Positions 42,396 through 51,205 of a DNA stretch of 64,000 nucleotides are shown here, piece by piece (position 1 is the stretch's first letter; every line of letters starts with the position of its first letter). The notes beneath the pieces are model-generated. The model made no database searches, had not been told where the DNA came from, and saw only the letters and a program-made list of their open reading frames with translations. The position numbers and the translations under genes are program-made. This DNA comes from Streptomyces koelreuteriae (GTDB taxonomy: Bacteria; Actinomycetota; Actinomycetes; Streptomycetales; Streptomycetaceae): assembly GCF_018604545.1 (NCBI RefSeq), contig NZ_CP075896.1, forward strand, positions 496,001 to 560,000, read 5' to 3'.

Positions 42396-43100
42396 TCACG
42401 TCTCTCCGCGCCCGGCCGGGGCCCGGGCCGTCAGGGCCTCCAGGAGGAGGTCCACGGCCTGGTCGAAGGAGCTGTCCGCCATGGTGGGCAGCTCGGGGCG
42501 GACCACGGTGAGGGACGGGTAGGTCTCCGGGTCCAGGCCCTGGTAGACGTCCCGCCAGGCCCGGTGGTCGGCCTCGCGCTGGTGTCGCGGGAGGGCGTGG
42601 AACGCGGCCTCGGTGGCGGCGTGGCTGAGCACCGTGTCGATGAAGGCCAGGTAGAGCCGGGCGGCGTCGGCCGGTGCGAAGCCCGCGTTCAGCAGGAGGC
42701 CGATCCCGGTGTCCACGGCGTGGATCTCGTTCCGGCGCCGGGTCACCCGGTGGGCGGCCATGGCGGCCGCCCTGGGATGGGCGAGGTATCCCGCACGGAC
42801 CCGCGTCGCCATCTCGCGCAGCGAAGCCGCCCAGTCGTCTCCGGGGACGAAGCCGGCCATCGCGTCGCCGATGATCCGGTCGGCGATGGCGAGCACCAGG
42901 TCGTCGGTGCCGTGGAAGTAGCGGTAGAGCGCGGTCGGGTCGCAGCCCAGGGCCGCGCCGAGCCGGCGCACGCTCAGCGCCTCGGGGCCGTGCTCCCCGA
43001 TCAGACGCAGGGCGGTCTCGACGATCAGCTCTTCCGAGAGCACAACACCGGAACGGGTGGGCCGGCGGCGCCGGCGCTCCTGCGGGACGCGGGTGGTCAT
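42396..43100 (-). CDS. TetR-family regulator
   Basis: A 234-residue TetR protein with HTH (RLGAALGCDPTALYRYF) in residues about 20-65 and a long ligand-binding C-terminal domain. The DPTALYRYF recognition helix is typical of the TetR_C_1/actinobacterial drug and metabolite sensors. It is divergent from an APC permease and amidohydrolase pair. The gap holds three 37-bp tandem repeats and a GTCAAC-type palindrome, its likely operators. It presumably represses the transport and hydrolysis genes until substrate arrives. Confidence 0.9.
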   Translation of the reverse strand: MTTRVPQERRRRRPTRSGVVLSEELIVETALRLIGEHGPEALSVRRLGAALGCDPTALYRYFHGTDDLVLAIADRIIGDAMAGFVPGDDWAASLREMATRVRAGYLAHPRAAAMAAHRVTRRRNEIHAVDTGIGLLLNAGFAPADAARLYLAFIDTVLSHAATEAAFHALPRHQREADHRAWRDVYQGLDPETYPSLTVVRPELPTMADSSFDQAVDLLLEALTARAPAGRGET

Positions 43101-43120
43101 GGCCCGGACTCCTCTCGTGG

Positions 43121-43231
43121 CACGCGTGGCCGACGCGGTGAAGCTCCGGCCTCGTCGCGCGCGTGGCCGACGCGGTGAGGCACAGGCCTCGTCGCACGCG
43201 TGTGCAAGGCAGTGAACGGCTCCGCGCGCCT
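43121..43231. repeat. 37-bp tandem repeat, about three copies
   Basis: Copies begin at 43121, 43158 and 43195. The first two agree closely (ACGCGTGG, CCGACGCGGTGA and GGCCTCGTCG in the same order); the third has diverged. The array covers the region directly upstream of the TetR start. There is no unique spacer pattern, so it is not CRISPR. Confidence 0.75.
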
Positions 43232-43234
43232 TAC

Positions 43235-43249
43235 GTCAACAGGGTTGAC
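43235..43249. promoter_or_regulatory. GTCAAC palindrome over a likely -35 box
   Basis: GTCAAC-AGG-GTTGAC is a perfect 6-bp inverted repeat, a common TetR operator form. Its right arm overlaps TTGACC, a plausible -35 box for the APC permease gene. Binding by the divergent TetR protein would block that promoter. Confidence 0.6.
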
Positions 43250-43319
43250 CCAATGTGGACGCCGGTTGTTCCATCACAGTCCCGCGCGGCTCTTCCCACC
43301 ATGACCCCGAGGAGCCTTC

Positions 43320-44816
43320 ATGCCGTCCGCACCGCCTCCACCACGCCCCGCTCTGCGCCGTTCCCTCGGTGTCGTCGACGGCGTCGCCATCGCCGCGTCC
43401 AGTACCGCGGCCACCACCAGCATCGCCATCGGCATGGGCACGATCGCGACGGTCGTGGGCCTCCAGGCCCCGGCGCTGCTGCTCCTGGCGTTCCTGCCGG
43501 TGCTCGGCATCGCCACCGCCTACGCCCGTCTCAACCGCTCGGAACCCAACTGCGGCAACGGCTATGTCTGGGTCGGCCGGTCCCTCGGCCCCTGGCCCGG
43601 CTTCCTGACCGGCTGGGTGACGCTGGTCGGTTCGATCATCTTCTGCGCCTACACCAGCGCTATCATGGGCTCGGTCGTGCTGCTCTTCGCCAACAAGGCC
43701 GGACTGACCAGCCTCGCCGGCATCGCCCTCGATCCGACGTCCACCGGCGTCAGCACGGCGGTCGGGCTGGTGATCCTCCTCGCCCTCGCGGCCCTGGCCG
43801 TCACCGGCATGCGGGCCGCCACCCGGTTCCAGTTCGTCCTGCTGGTCTTCGAGTACGCGGTGCTGCTGGGCTTCTGCGGCTGGGCCCTGGTCACCGGCGA
43901 CCACGCCTTCTCCCTGTCCTGGTTCAACCCCTTCGAGATCTCCAGCGGCACCAGCTTCGCCCAGGGCATGGTCCTCGCGGTGTTCTTCTTCTGGGGCTGG
44001 GACGCGGCCTTCAGCGTCACCGAGGAGACCAAGCGCCCGGAGGACTCGGCCCGCGGGGGTCTCATCGCCCTCTTCGCCATGCTCGGTCTGTTCCTCTTCG
44101 CCTCGGTCGCCTTCCAGCGGGAGATGAGCCTCGCCGAACTCGTCCGCAACGGCCCCCAGGCCCTGCCCTACCTCGGGGCGAAACTGGCCGCCGAACCCTG
44201 GGCCACCCTGCCCCTGGTCGCGCTGATGTTCTCCGCCGTCGCCTCCGTGCAGGCCACCCTGATCCCCACGGCACGCGGACTGCTCGCCATGGGCCGCGAC
44301 CGCACGATGGGGCCGCTGTGGACCCGGATCCACCCCCGGTACGGCACACCCGCCGTCGGTACGGCCGTCGTGATGACCGTCGCCGCCGTGATCGCCCTGC
44401 TCGCCTTCGCGATCCCCAAGCTGAGCGACATGCTGCTGGCCGCCGTCAACGCCATCGGGCTGATCGTCGCCCTCTACTACGGCCTCACCGCGCTCGCCTG
44501 CGCCGTGCGCTTCCGCTCCTCGCGTCACGACGGACCGCGCGAGGCACTGCTCGCCGTCGGAGTGCCGGCCGTGTCGGGGCTGGTGCTGCTGGGCCTCGGC
44601 GGCTACCTCGGATACTCGTATCTGACCATGAGCGATCACTTCGAACTGAGCCCGGACAACGGCTGGTTCATGTTCTCGCTGCCCGCCGTGATCGTGCTCG
44701 CCGGGCTGGGCATGGCGGCCGTGGCCAAGTACGTCCGGCGTTCGCCGTACTTCACGACAGGGCACGGCACCGACGCCGATGCCCTCACCCTCCCGATGGA
44801 CCGCACGGCGGTCTGA
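43320..44816 (+). CDS. APC-family amino acid/amine permease
   Basis: A 498-residue permease with 12 or so helices and the APC opening GVVDGVAIAASSTAATTSIAIG, where the usual glycine-rich unwound helix 1 is present. Conserved FFFWGWDAAFSVTEETKRP follows at about 220. It sits 25 bp before an amidohydrolase gene and under the divergent TetR control region. It probably imports the amide or amine that the amidohydrolase acts on. The exact substrate is not known. Confidence 0.88.
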   Translation: MPSAPPPPRPALRRSLGVVDGVAIAASSTAATTSIAIGMGTIATVVGLQAPALLLLAFLPVLGIATAYARLNRSEPNCGNGYVWVGRSLGPWPGFLTGWVTLVGSIIFCAYTSAIMGSVVLLFANKAGLTSLAGIALDPTSTGVSTAVGLVILLALAALAVTGMRAATRFQFVLLVFEYAVLLGFCGWALVTGDHAFSLSWFNPFEISSGTSFAQGMVLAVFFFWGWDAAFSVTEETKRPEDSARGGLIALFAMLGLFLFASVAFQREMSLAELVRNGPQALPYLGAKLAAEPWATLPLVALMFSAVASVQATLIPTARGLLAMGRDRTMGPLWTRIHPRYGTPAVGTAVVMTVAAVIALLAFAIPKLSDMLLAAVNAIGLIVALYYGLTALACAVRFRSSRHDGPREALLAVGVPAVSGLVLLGLGGYLGYSYLTMSDHFELSPDNGWFMFSLPAVIVLAGLGMAAVAKYVRRSPYFTTGHGTDADALTLPMDRTAV

Positions 44817-44841
44817 ACCCACCCCCATGGAGTTCACCCTG

Positions 44842-46503
44842 ATGTCGCACCCCCACGCCACGGGACCGGCCGACCTCGTCTTCACGGGCGGCCCCGTGCA
44901 CACCGTCGATCCCGCCCGCAGCCGCGCCACCACCGTGGCCGTGCGCGGCGGGCGGATCGCCGCCGTCGGTCACGACGAGGTGCGCGAGCTGATCGGGCCG
45001 CGCACCGAGGTCGTCGACCTCGCCGGAAAGCTGCTGCTGCCCGGCTTCCAGGACGCCCACGTCCATCCGCTGGGCGCGGGCATCGAACTCGGCCAGTGCC
45101 ATCTCGGCGACACCGTCGACCCGGCCGAGTACCTGCGCAGGATCAGGGCGTACGCGGACGAGCACCCGGACGCCGAGTGGATCACCGGTGGCGGCTGGTC
45201 CCTGGAGGCGTTCCCCGGCGGCTCCCCCACCGCCGCCGCCCTCGACGCGATCGTCCCGGACCGCCCCGTCTTCCTGCCCAACCGCGACCACCACGGCGCC
45301 TGGGTCAACAGCCGGGCCCTGGAGCGCGCGGGCATCGACGCCCGTACGCCCGACCCCGCCGACGGCCGTATCGAGCGCGACGCCGGGGGAAACCCCACCG
45401 GGATGCTCCAGGAGGGGGCGGTCCACCTGGTGGGCCGGCTGCTGCCGGACCCCACGCCCGAGGAGAAGCTCGCCGCTCTGCTGCGCGCCCAGGCCGTGCT
45501 GCACTCCCACGGCGTCACCGCCTGGCAGGACGCCATCATCGGCACGTACGCCAACATGACCGACCCCGCCCCCGCCTACCAGGCGGCGCTGGACCGGGGT
45601 CTGCTCACCGCCCGGGTCGTCGGCGCGCTGTGGTGGGACCGTGAGCGCGGCGCCGAGCAGATCGCCGAACTGGCCGCTGCCCGGGAGGAGTTGAGCCGGG
45701 ACCGGTTCCGGGCCGGCACGGTGAAGATCATGCAGGACGGCATCGCCGAGAACCACACCGCCGCGATGCTCGACCCCTACCTGACCGGCTGCGGCTGCTC
45801 CTCGGACAACAGCGGCATCAGCTTCGTGGAGCCGGGCGAGCTGCGGAAGTACGTCACCGAGCTGGACGCGCTCGGCTTCCAGGTCCACTTCCACGCGCTC
45901 GGCGACCGCGCGGTGCGTGAGGCGCTGGACGCGGTGGAGTCCGCCCGGGCCTCCAACGGCCACCACGACACGCGGCACCATCTCGCGCACCTCCAGATCG
46001 TCCACCCCCGCGACCTGCCGCGATTCCGCGAACTGGGCGCGAGCGCCAATCTGCAGATGCTGTGGGCCGCGCACGAACCGCAGATGGACGAACTGACACT
46101 GCCCTTCCTGGGCGCGGAGCGCGGGGCGTGGCAGTACCCCTTCGGTGATCTGCTGCGCGCCGGCGCGACCCTCGCCGCGGGCAGCGACTGGCCGGTCAGC
46201 AGCCCGGATCCGCTCCAGGCCATCCATGTCGCCGTCAACCGGGTCTCCCCCGACGCACCCGGAGGCACCCCGGCCTTCCTTCCGGAGCAGCGCCTCGATC
46301 TGGGCACGGCCATCGCCGCGTACACGGCGGGCAGCGCCTATGTGAACCACCTCGACGACCTCACCGGCAGCATCACCGCCGGGAAGTCGGCCGACCTCGT
46401 GGTCCTCGACCGCGACCCGTTCGCGGGCCCGCCCGAGGAGATCGCCGGGACCCGGGTGCTGGAGACCTTCGTCGAGGGTCGGCGCGTGCACTCCGCCGGG
46501 TAA
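44842..46503 (+). CDS. Amidohydrolase, YtcJ-like metal-dependent
   Basis: A 553-residue M38-type amidohydrolase. Metal ligands are visible as DAHVHPLG near residue 72, FHALGDRA, AHLQIVH and GSDWPVS in the classical order. YtcJ-like members cleave N-acyl, formyl or ring amides, and some are exoenzymes in amine degradation. ATG 44842 has GGAG 9 nt before it; ATG 44827, five codons earlier, has none. It forms an operon with the APC permease. Expected role: intracellular hydrolysis of the imported amide. Confidence 0.88.
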   Translation: MSHPHATGPADLVFTGGPVHTVDPARSRATTVAVRGGRIAAVGHDEVRELIGPRTEVVDLAGKLLLPGFQDAHVHPLGAGIELGQCHLGDTVDPAEYLRRIRAYADEHPDAEWITGGGWSLEAFPGGSPTAAALDAIVPDRPVFLPNRDHHGAWVNSRALERAGIDARTPDPADGRIERDAGGNPTGMLQEGAVHLVGRLLPDPTPEEKLAALLRAQAVLHSHGVTAWQDAIIGTYANMTDPAPAYQAALDRGLLTARVVGALWWDRERGAEQIAELAAAREELSRDRFRAGTVKIMQDGIAENHTAAMLDPYLTGCGCSSDNSGISFVEPGELRKYVTELDALGFQVHFHALGDRAVREALDAVESARASNGHHDTRHHLAHLQIVHPRDLPRFRELGASANLQMLWAAHEPQMDELTLPFLGAERGAWQYPFGDLLRAGATLAAGSDWPVSSPDPLQAIHVAVNRVSPDAPGGTPAFLPEQRLDLGTAIAAYTAGSAYVNHLDDLTGSITAGKSADLVVLDRDPFAGPPEEIAGTRVLETFVEGRRVHSAG

Positions 46504-46591
46504 AGGCCTGGGCGCGGACCCGCGGGCGTGTTCCAATGCGCCTGCGGGTTTGCGCCTGCGGGTTCCGCGTGAAACGGGGGGGGGACGAGAC

Positions 46592-47344
46592 ATGGTGGAG
46601 TCGCCGGGACGTGAGGCGCTGCGGTCCGTGCTCTGGCTGCTGATCGCTGTCGCCGCTCTGGTGTTCGGAGTGGCGTCGGCGCTCCAGATCCGGGGAGCGC
46701 TGGAGCGGGAGCGGGAGTTCCGTGCCGCGCCGGACTGCGCCGCTGTTCCGGTGCGGGCGTCGGGGTGCGTGTGGGAGCAGGAGTTCACGGTCCGCACGGC
46801 CGACACGAACCGGGGTGAGAGGAACGCGTCCCCGGAGGCGGAGCTGATGTCGCCGTCCGGCACGTCGTGGCAGGTGACGTTCCTGCGGGCCGATCCCGTG
46901 GTGTCCGAACTGGAGCCGGACGACAAGGTCGTCGGTCTGATCTGGCACGGGCAGGTCGTGGAGGTACGGGACTCCGACGGGCGGCGGCAGCAGACGTCCG
47001 ACGGGCCCGTGGGCTGGCCCGAGGACCGGCTGGGCGGCGCGCTGGCCTGTGTGTCGTTCGGCCTGGCCGCCCTCGTGGGAGGGCTGTGGCCGCTCCTCGC
47101 GCGGGGTGACCGGCGGCATGCGAAGGCAGGGACGGTGGTGCGGTGGCACGGCGTCGGCCTGGGCGCCACCGCCATCCTGACCCTCTGGGCACAGTCGGCC
47201 AACGACTGGCCGATGTGGGCGATACCGGCGATCTGGGGGCCGCTCGCGCTGGTCACTCTCGCCTCTGCGACGGCCTTCGCCATCGCCGCCGTCCGCGGCG
47301 ATCTGGACGACGCGCCGGGGGATGCTCAACCACAGACCACGTGA
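46592..47344 (+). CDS. Membrane protein of unknown function (DUF3592-like)
   Basis: A 250-residue protein with an N-terminal helix (about 10-30), an extracytoplasmic region (about 35-140) containing two Cys (CAAVPVRASGCVW) and then three further hydrophobic helices. This layout is typical of DUF3592-type membrane proteins, for which no role is known. The ATG is preceded by a run of G residues and GACGAG. Its stop lies inside a short degenerate tandem repeat. It could equally be a lone gene or the end of the amidohydrolase operon, 88 bp upstream. Confidence 0.75.
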   Translation: MVESPGREALRSVLWLLIAVAALVFGVASALQIRGALEREREFRAAPDCAAVPVRASGCVWEQEFTVRTADTNRGERNASPEAELMSPSGTSWQVTFLRADPVVSELEPDDKVVGLIWHGQVVEVRDSDGRRQQTSDGPVGWPEDRLGGALACVSFGLAALVGGLWPLLARGDRRHAKAGTVVRWHGVGLGATAILTLWAQSANDWPMWAIPAIWGPLALVTLASATAFAIAAVRGDLDDAPGDAQPQTT

Positions 47345-47439
47345 GGCCCGCGGGGCACGCGAGGCCGCGGAATACGTGAGGCCCCAGACCACCTCAGCCC
47401 GCGGACCAGCTGAGGCCGCAGACCACGTGAGCCCCGGCC
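47341..47439. repeat. 17-bp degenerate tandem repeat
   Basis: Five to six units of the form GTGAGGCCCGCGGACCAC, 17-18 bp each, follow one another between the DUF3592-like gene and the convergent MFS gene. The stop codon of the first gene lies in the first unit. It may act as a transcription stop or be slippage-derived. Confidence 0.55.
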
Positions 47440-47448
47440 CCCCGCGCC

Positions 47449-48939
47449 TCAGGTCTGCCGGGCGTGCACCGGACTGTTGGCGACGTCCTCCGGGCAGGTC
47501 CCGTGCCCCTGCCGGCTCCGCCGGTCGCGCCGCCAGTCGAAGGCCGCGAGGGCCAGGGCGGCCGCCATGCCGACGAGTGCCGCGCCGAGCGCGACGACGA
47601 GGGCGCCCCGGTAGTCGTCGCTGCCGCCGAGCACCAGATAGAACAGGCCGGGCAGGGCCGCGGTGCCCACGGCCGCGCCGAGCCGCTGCCCGGTCTGCAG
47701 AGCGCCACCCGCCGCCCCCGCCATGTGCACCGGCACATCGCGCAGGGTCATGGTGATGTTCGGGGAGATCACACAGCCGCTGCCGGCGCCGCCGAGGAAC
47801 AGCAGCGGGGCGGCCACCCAGGGCGCGATGTCGAGGGGCGCGTAACGGAGCACCAGCGCGGTGCCGCCCAGGCCGACGATCACCCCCGCCAGACCGCCCA
47901 CGGTGAGCAGGCGCCCGAGCCGGTCCACCAGCCGCCCTGCGATCGCCGCCGCGCAGGCGGAGCCCAGGGCGAAGGGCGTGACGGCGAGGCCGGAACGGAA
48001 CGGGGAGAAGCCCAGGCCGTCCTGGTAGAACAGCGCGAAGACCAGCCAGACGCCGCTGAAGCCGACGAAGTAGAGGGTGCCGACGCCGGCCCCGACGGCG
48101 TAGCCGCGCAGGGTGGTGAACAGGCGCGGATCGAGCAGCGGCGGGATGTCGCGGGCCACGAGGCGGCGCTGCCTGCGGGCGAAGACGACCAGGAGCGCGG
48201 CACCGGCGGGGAAGAGCCACCACAGCCGTCCGATGCCGCCGGAGCCCGCCTGGACCAGCGGAAACATGAGCGCGAGGACGCCGAGGCCGAGGAGCATGAC
48301 CCCGGGCAGGTCCACATGTCCCCGGCCGGAGCGCCGGGTGCGGGGCAGCAGGCGGCGGCCGAGCAGGACGGCCAGGATGCCGATGGGGACGTTGACGTAG
48401 AAGACCCACCGCCAGCCCTGGGCGCCGTCGGCCAGGGCGAGGATCATGCCGCCGGCGAGGGGGCCGACGGCGGAGGAGATGCCGACGGTGGCGCCGAAGA
48501 ACCCGAAGGCGCGACCGCGCTCGGCGCCGCGGAACATCTGCTGGATGAGCGCGGAGTTCTGCGGCGCCATGAAACCGGCGGCCAGGCCCTGGGCGAGTCG
48601 GGCCGCGATCAGCAGCGTGATGCTGGGGGCCGCCCCGCAGGCCGCGCTGAAGACCACGAAGCCGCTGAGGGCGAGCAGGAAGATGCGGCGGCGGTCCAGC
48701 GCGTCGCCGAGGCGGCCCGCGGTGACGAGTGCGAGTGCGAACGAGAGCGCGTAGCCGGACACCACCCACTGCACCTGTGCGGGAGAGGCGTGCAGGCCGC
48801 GCTGGACGGAGGGCAGGGCGACCACCACGATCGAGACGTCCAGCAGGCTCATGAAGCCGGCCACCAGCGTGACCCACAGGGCCCGCCACCGGCGCGGATC
48901 CGGCTCGTACCCGGCATCCTCCTGTGCCGACGCTGTCAC
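47449..48939 (-). CDS. MFS drug-efflux transporter (DHA2, 14-TM)
   Basis: A 496-residue transporter with 14 predicted helices, the DHA2/EmrB-type motif LDVSIVVVALPSVQRGL in helix 1 and motif A as GRLGDALDRRRIF. GTG 48939 follows GGAG and precedes a conserved start; the frame is open 120 codons further up but there it is low-complexity and overlaps the divergent gene's leader. These proteins expel drugs or dyes by proton antiport. It is divergent from the MHS-type transporter, with 196 bp between them and no regulator adjacent. Confidence 0.88.
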   Translation of the reverse strand: MTASAQEDAGYEPDPRRWRALWVTLVAGFMSLLDVSIVVVALPSVQRGLHASPAQVQWVVSGYALSFALALVTAGRLGDALDRRRIFLLALSGFVVFSAACGAAPSITLLIAARLAQGLAAGFMAPQNSALIQQMFRGAERGRAFGFFGATVGISSAVGPLAGGMILALADGAQGWRWVFYVNVPIGILAVLLGRRLLPRTRRSGRGHVDLPGVMLLGLGVLALMFPLVQAGSGGIGRLWWLFPAGAALLVVFARRQRRLVARDIPPLLDPRLFTTLRGYAVGAGVGTLYFVGFSGVWLVFALFYQDGLGFSPFRSGLAVTPFALGSACAAAIAGRLVDRLGRLLTVGGLAGVIVGLGGTALVLRYAPLDIAPWVAAPLLFLGGAGSGCVISPNITMTLRDVPVHMAGAAGGALQTGQRLGAAVGTAALPGLFYLVLGGSDDYRGALVVALGAALVGMAAALALAAFDWRRDRRSRQGHGTCPEDVANSPVHARQT

Positions 48940-49135
48940 CTGGGCTCCTCTCGCCGGGGCCCCACCCGCACCCGGGGATTCACTTTCCCCACCAGGGGAC
49001 GGGCACACGCCGCCGCCCGCAAGCGGAACCGGCCGGTCGAAGGGAAGATCGTCTGTGACGTGGACGGGAGTTTGAGCGGGCCAGAACTGTGCAGGCGTTG
49101 TGCTTGGGAAAACGACCGGCGAAAGGAACGACGTA

Positions 49136-50632
49136 ATGGCGGCGCCCGACAATGACGAGTCGGTGGATCCCGCGGCTGTGAGACGACACCGGGTTCTGTT
49201 CCGCGCGATCGAGAAACGACGCCACCCGAAGCTGCGCCGCAGTGACATCACCGTGACCGACGAAGCGGCGGTCAAGCGCGCCACGAAGGCCGCCGCTCTC
49301 GGCAACGCGATGGAGTGGTACGACTTCGGGATCTACAGCTATCTGGCCGTGACCATCGGGAAGGTCTTCTTCCCGTCCGGGAACGACACGGCCCAGCTGC
49401 TCAGCTCCTTCGCGACGTTCGCGGTGGCCTTCCTGGTGCGTCCGCTCGGCGGAATGGTCTTCGGGCCGCTGGGCGACAAGGTCGGCCGCAAGCGCATCCT
49501 CTCCCTCACGATGATCATGATGGCGGTGGGGACCTTCGCCATCGGCCTCGTCCCCTCGCACGACGTCATCGGCATGTGGGCCCCGGCCCTGCTGATCTTC
49601 TTCCGGCTGGTGCAGGGCTTCTCGACCGGCGGAGAGTACGGCGGCGCCTCGACGTTCATCGCGGAGTACGCGCCGGACAAGAGGCGCGGATTCTTCGGCA
49701 GCTTCCTGGAACTGGGAACACTCGGCGGCTATGTCGGGGCCTCTGGTCTCGTCGTCATCCTCAACAGCGTGCTCAGCGCGGACGAGATGCTGGCCTGGGG
49801 CTGGCGCATCCCCTTCCTGGTGGCGGCGCCGCTCGGGCTCATCGGCCTCTATCTGCGGCTGAAGCTGGACGAGACGCCCGCCTTCCAGAAGCTGGAGGGC
49901 GGCCAGGTCAAGGCGAGCGAGGCCGCCGATTCCGTGGAGACCTCGGCCACCGGGGACCTCGGCAAGATCTTCACCCGGTACTGGAGGCCGCTGCTGCTGT
50001 GCCTCGCGCTCGTCGCGGCGTACAACATCAACGACTACATGCTGTTGTCGTACATGCCGACGTACCTTTCCGACGAGCTGGGCTACGGCACCAATCACGG
50101 GCTGCTGATCCTGCTCCTCGTGATGGTCCTGCAGATGTGCGTCATCAACTACGTCGGGCGGCTCTCCGACCGCTTCGGGCGCAAGCCGCTGCTGATGACG
50201 GGGATGCTGGGCTTCCTCTTCCTCTCGGTGCCGTCGTTCCTGCTCATCCGGCAGGGCAGTGTCGTCCTCATCGCGCTGGGACTGCTGTTGATGGGGCTGT
50301 CCCTGGTGATGATGCTCGGCACGATGTCGGCGGCGCTCCCGGCGATCTTCCCGACCCACGTCCGCTACGGCTCCCTCTCGGTGGCCTACAACCTGGCCAC
50401 CTCGCTCTTCGGCGGTACGACACCGCTGGTGATCACCGCGCTGATCAGCGCCTTCGACTCGACCCTCATGCCGGCGTACTACGCCACGGGTGCCGCCGTC
50501 ATCGGCGTCATCGCCGTGCTGTGCATGCGGGAGACGGCGAACAAGCCCCTGGCGGGCTCGCCGCCGTCCGTGGAGACGGAGGCGGAGGCGACGGAACTCG
50601 TCCAGGCGCAGTCGCCCCAGCCGAAGTTCTGA
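49136..50632 (+). CDS. MHS-family MFS proton symporter (ProP/KgtP-like)
   Basis: A 498-residue transporter of the metabolite-H+ symporter group: an extended charged N-terminus (about 65 residues), NAMEWYDFGIYSYLA in helix 1, GPLGDKVGRKRIL loop and RLVQGFSTGGEYGGAS. ProP members take up osmolytes such as proline and betaine; KgtP members take up oxo acids. The very long cytoplasmic start is typical of the actinobacterial ProP-like group. AAAGGAA precedes the ATG. A strong terminator follows the gene, so it is monocistronic. Confidence 0.9.
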   Translation: MAAPDNDESVDPAAVRRHRVLFRAIEKRRHPKLRRSDITVTDEAAVKRATKAAALGNAMEWYDFGIYSYLAVTIGKVFFPSGNDTAQLLSSFATFAVAFLVRPLGGMVFGPLGDKVGRKRILSLTMIMMAVGTFAIGLVPSHDVIGMWAPALLIFFRLVQGFSTGGEYGGASTFIAEYAPDKRRGFFGSFLELGTLGGYVGASGLVVILNSVLSADEMLAWGWRIPFLVAAPLGLIGLYLRLKLDETPAFQKLEGGQVKASEAADSVETSATGDLGKIFTRYWRPLLLCLALVAAYNINDYMLLSYMPTYLSDELGYGTNHGLLILLLVMVLQMCVINYVGRLSDRFGRKPLLMTGMLGFLFLSVPSFLLIRQGSVVLIALGLLLMGLSLVMMLGTMSAALPAIFPTHVRYGSLSVAYNLATSLFGGTTPLVITALISAFDSTLMPAYYATGAAVIGVIAVLCMRETANKPLAGSPPSVETEAEATELVQAQSPQPKF

Positions 50633-50640
50633 GGACCGAC

Positions 50641-50683
50641 GCGAAAAGGCCCCGCCCGCACCCCGCGGACGGGGCCTTTTCGC
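50641..50683 (+). terminator. Intrinsic terminator
   Basis: A perfect 14-bp stem (GCGAAAAGGCCCCG with CGGGGCCTTTTCGC) begins 9 nt after the transporter stop and contains TTTT in its 3' arm. Its mirror form can stop both strands. Confidence 0.9.
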
Positions 50684-50748
50684 GGTTGGGCCCGGGCAGT
50701 CCGGGAACGCGGTGCGCTGTACGCCCCCGAGGCAAGGCAGGTACCGCG

Positions 50749-51162
50749 ATGACCGAGTACGAACGTTCACGCACGATGCCCGCACAGCCCGAGCATGTCT
50801 TCGACGAGGCCGCGAACGTCGGGCGGCTGGACACCTGGCTGCCTGAGGCCCTGCATGTACGGGCCGAGGGCCTGCCCGCCGTCACCGTGCACGAGGACCG
50901 CACGGACGAGGACACCTCCGCCCTGCTGCGCGCCCGGCGCGATCAGATGCGGATCGAGTGGGGCACCCGGGACCAGGGCGGTTACGCGGGCTGGCTCCAG
51001 GTCGCCGGGCTCGGCAGCGGGGCCAGCGAGGTGACGGTGCACCTGTCCTTCTTCGACGCCGGCCACGACCCCGGCGAGCGTGCCGCCGGCGACGCGCTGG
51101 ACAGCAGCCTGGAGCGGCTGGAAGAGCAGGTGCGGCTGCGCGTCGACCACGCGGCCGGCTGA
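50749..51162 (+). CDS. SRPBCC-fold small protein
   Basis: A 137-residue START/Bet v1-like (polyketide cyclase-type) fold: YERSRTMPAQPEHVFDEAANVGRLDTWLPEAL then a run of beta strands and a C-terminal helix LDSSLERLEEQVRL. These are ligand-binding or cyclase-type proteins; none of the neighbours suggests a substrate. The ATG at 50749 is preferred to the very long upstream frame, which is shadow of the transporter gene. It lies 43 bp from the convergent Rieske gene. Confidence 0.82.
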   Translation: MTEYERSRTMPAQPEHVFDEAANVGRLDTWLPEALHVRAEGLPAVTVHEDRTDEDTSALLRARRDQMRIEWGTRDQGGYAGWLQVAGLGSGASEVTVHLSFFDAGHDPGERAAGDALDSSLERLEEQVRLRVDHAAG

Positions 51163-51205
51163 CGTCACGGTCCGCGCTGTCCGAGGCGCTCGGGCGGGTC
51201 TTCCG

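Noticed and set aside
43121..43231. CRISPR-like repeat array
   Set aside because: Repeats are directly adjacent without unique spacers, and no cas genes are present.
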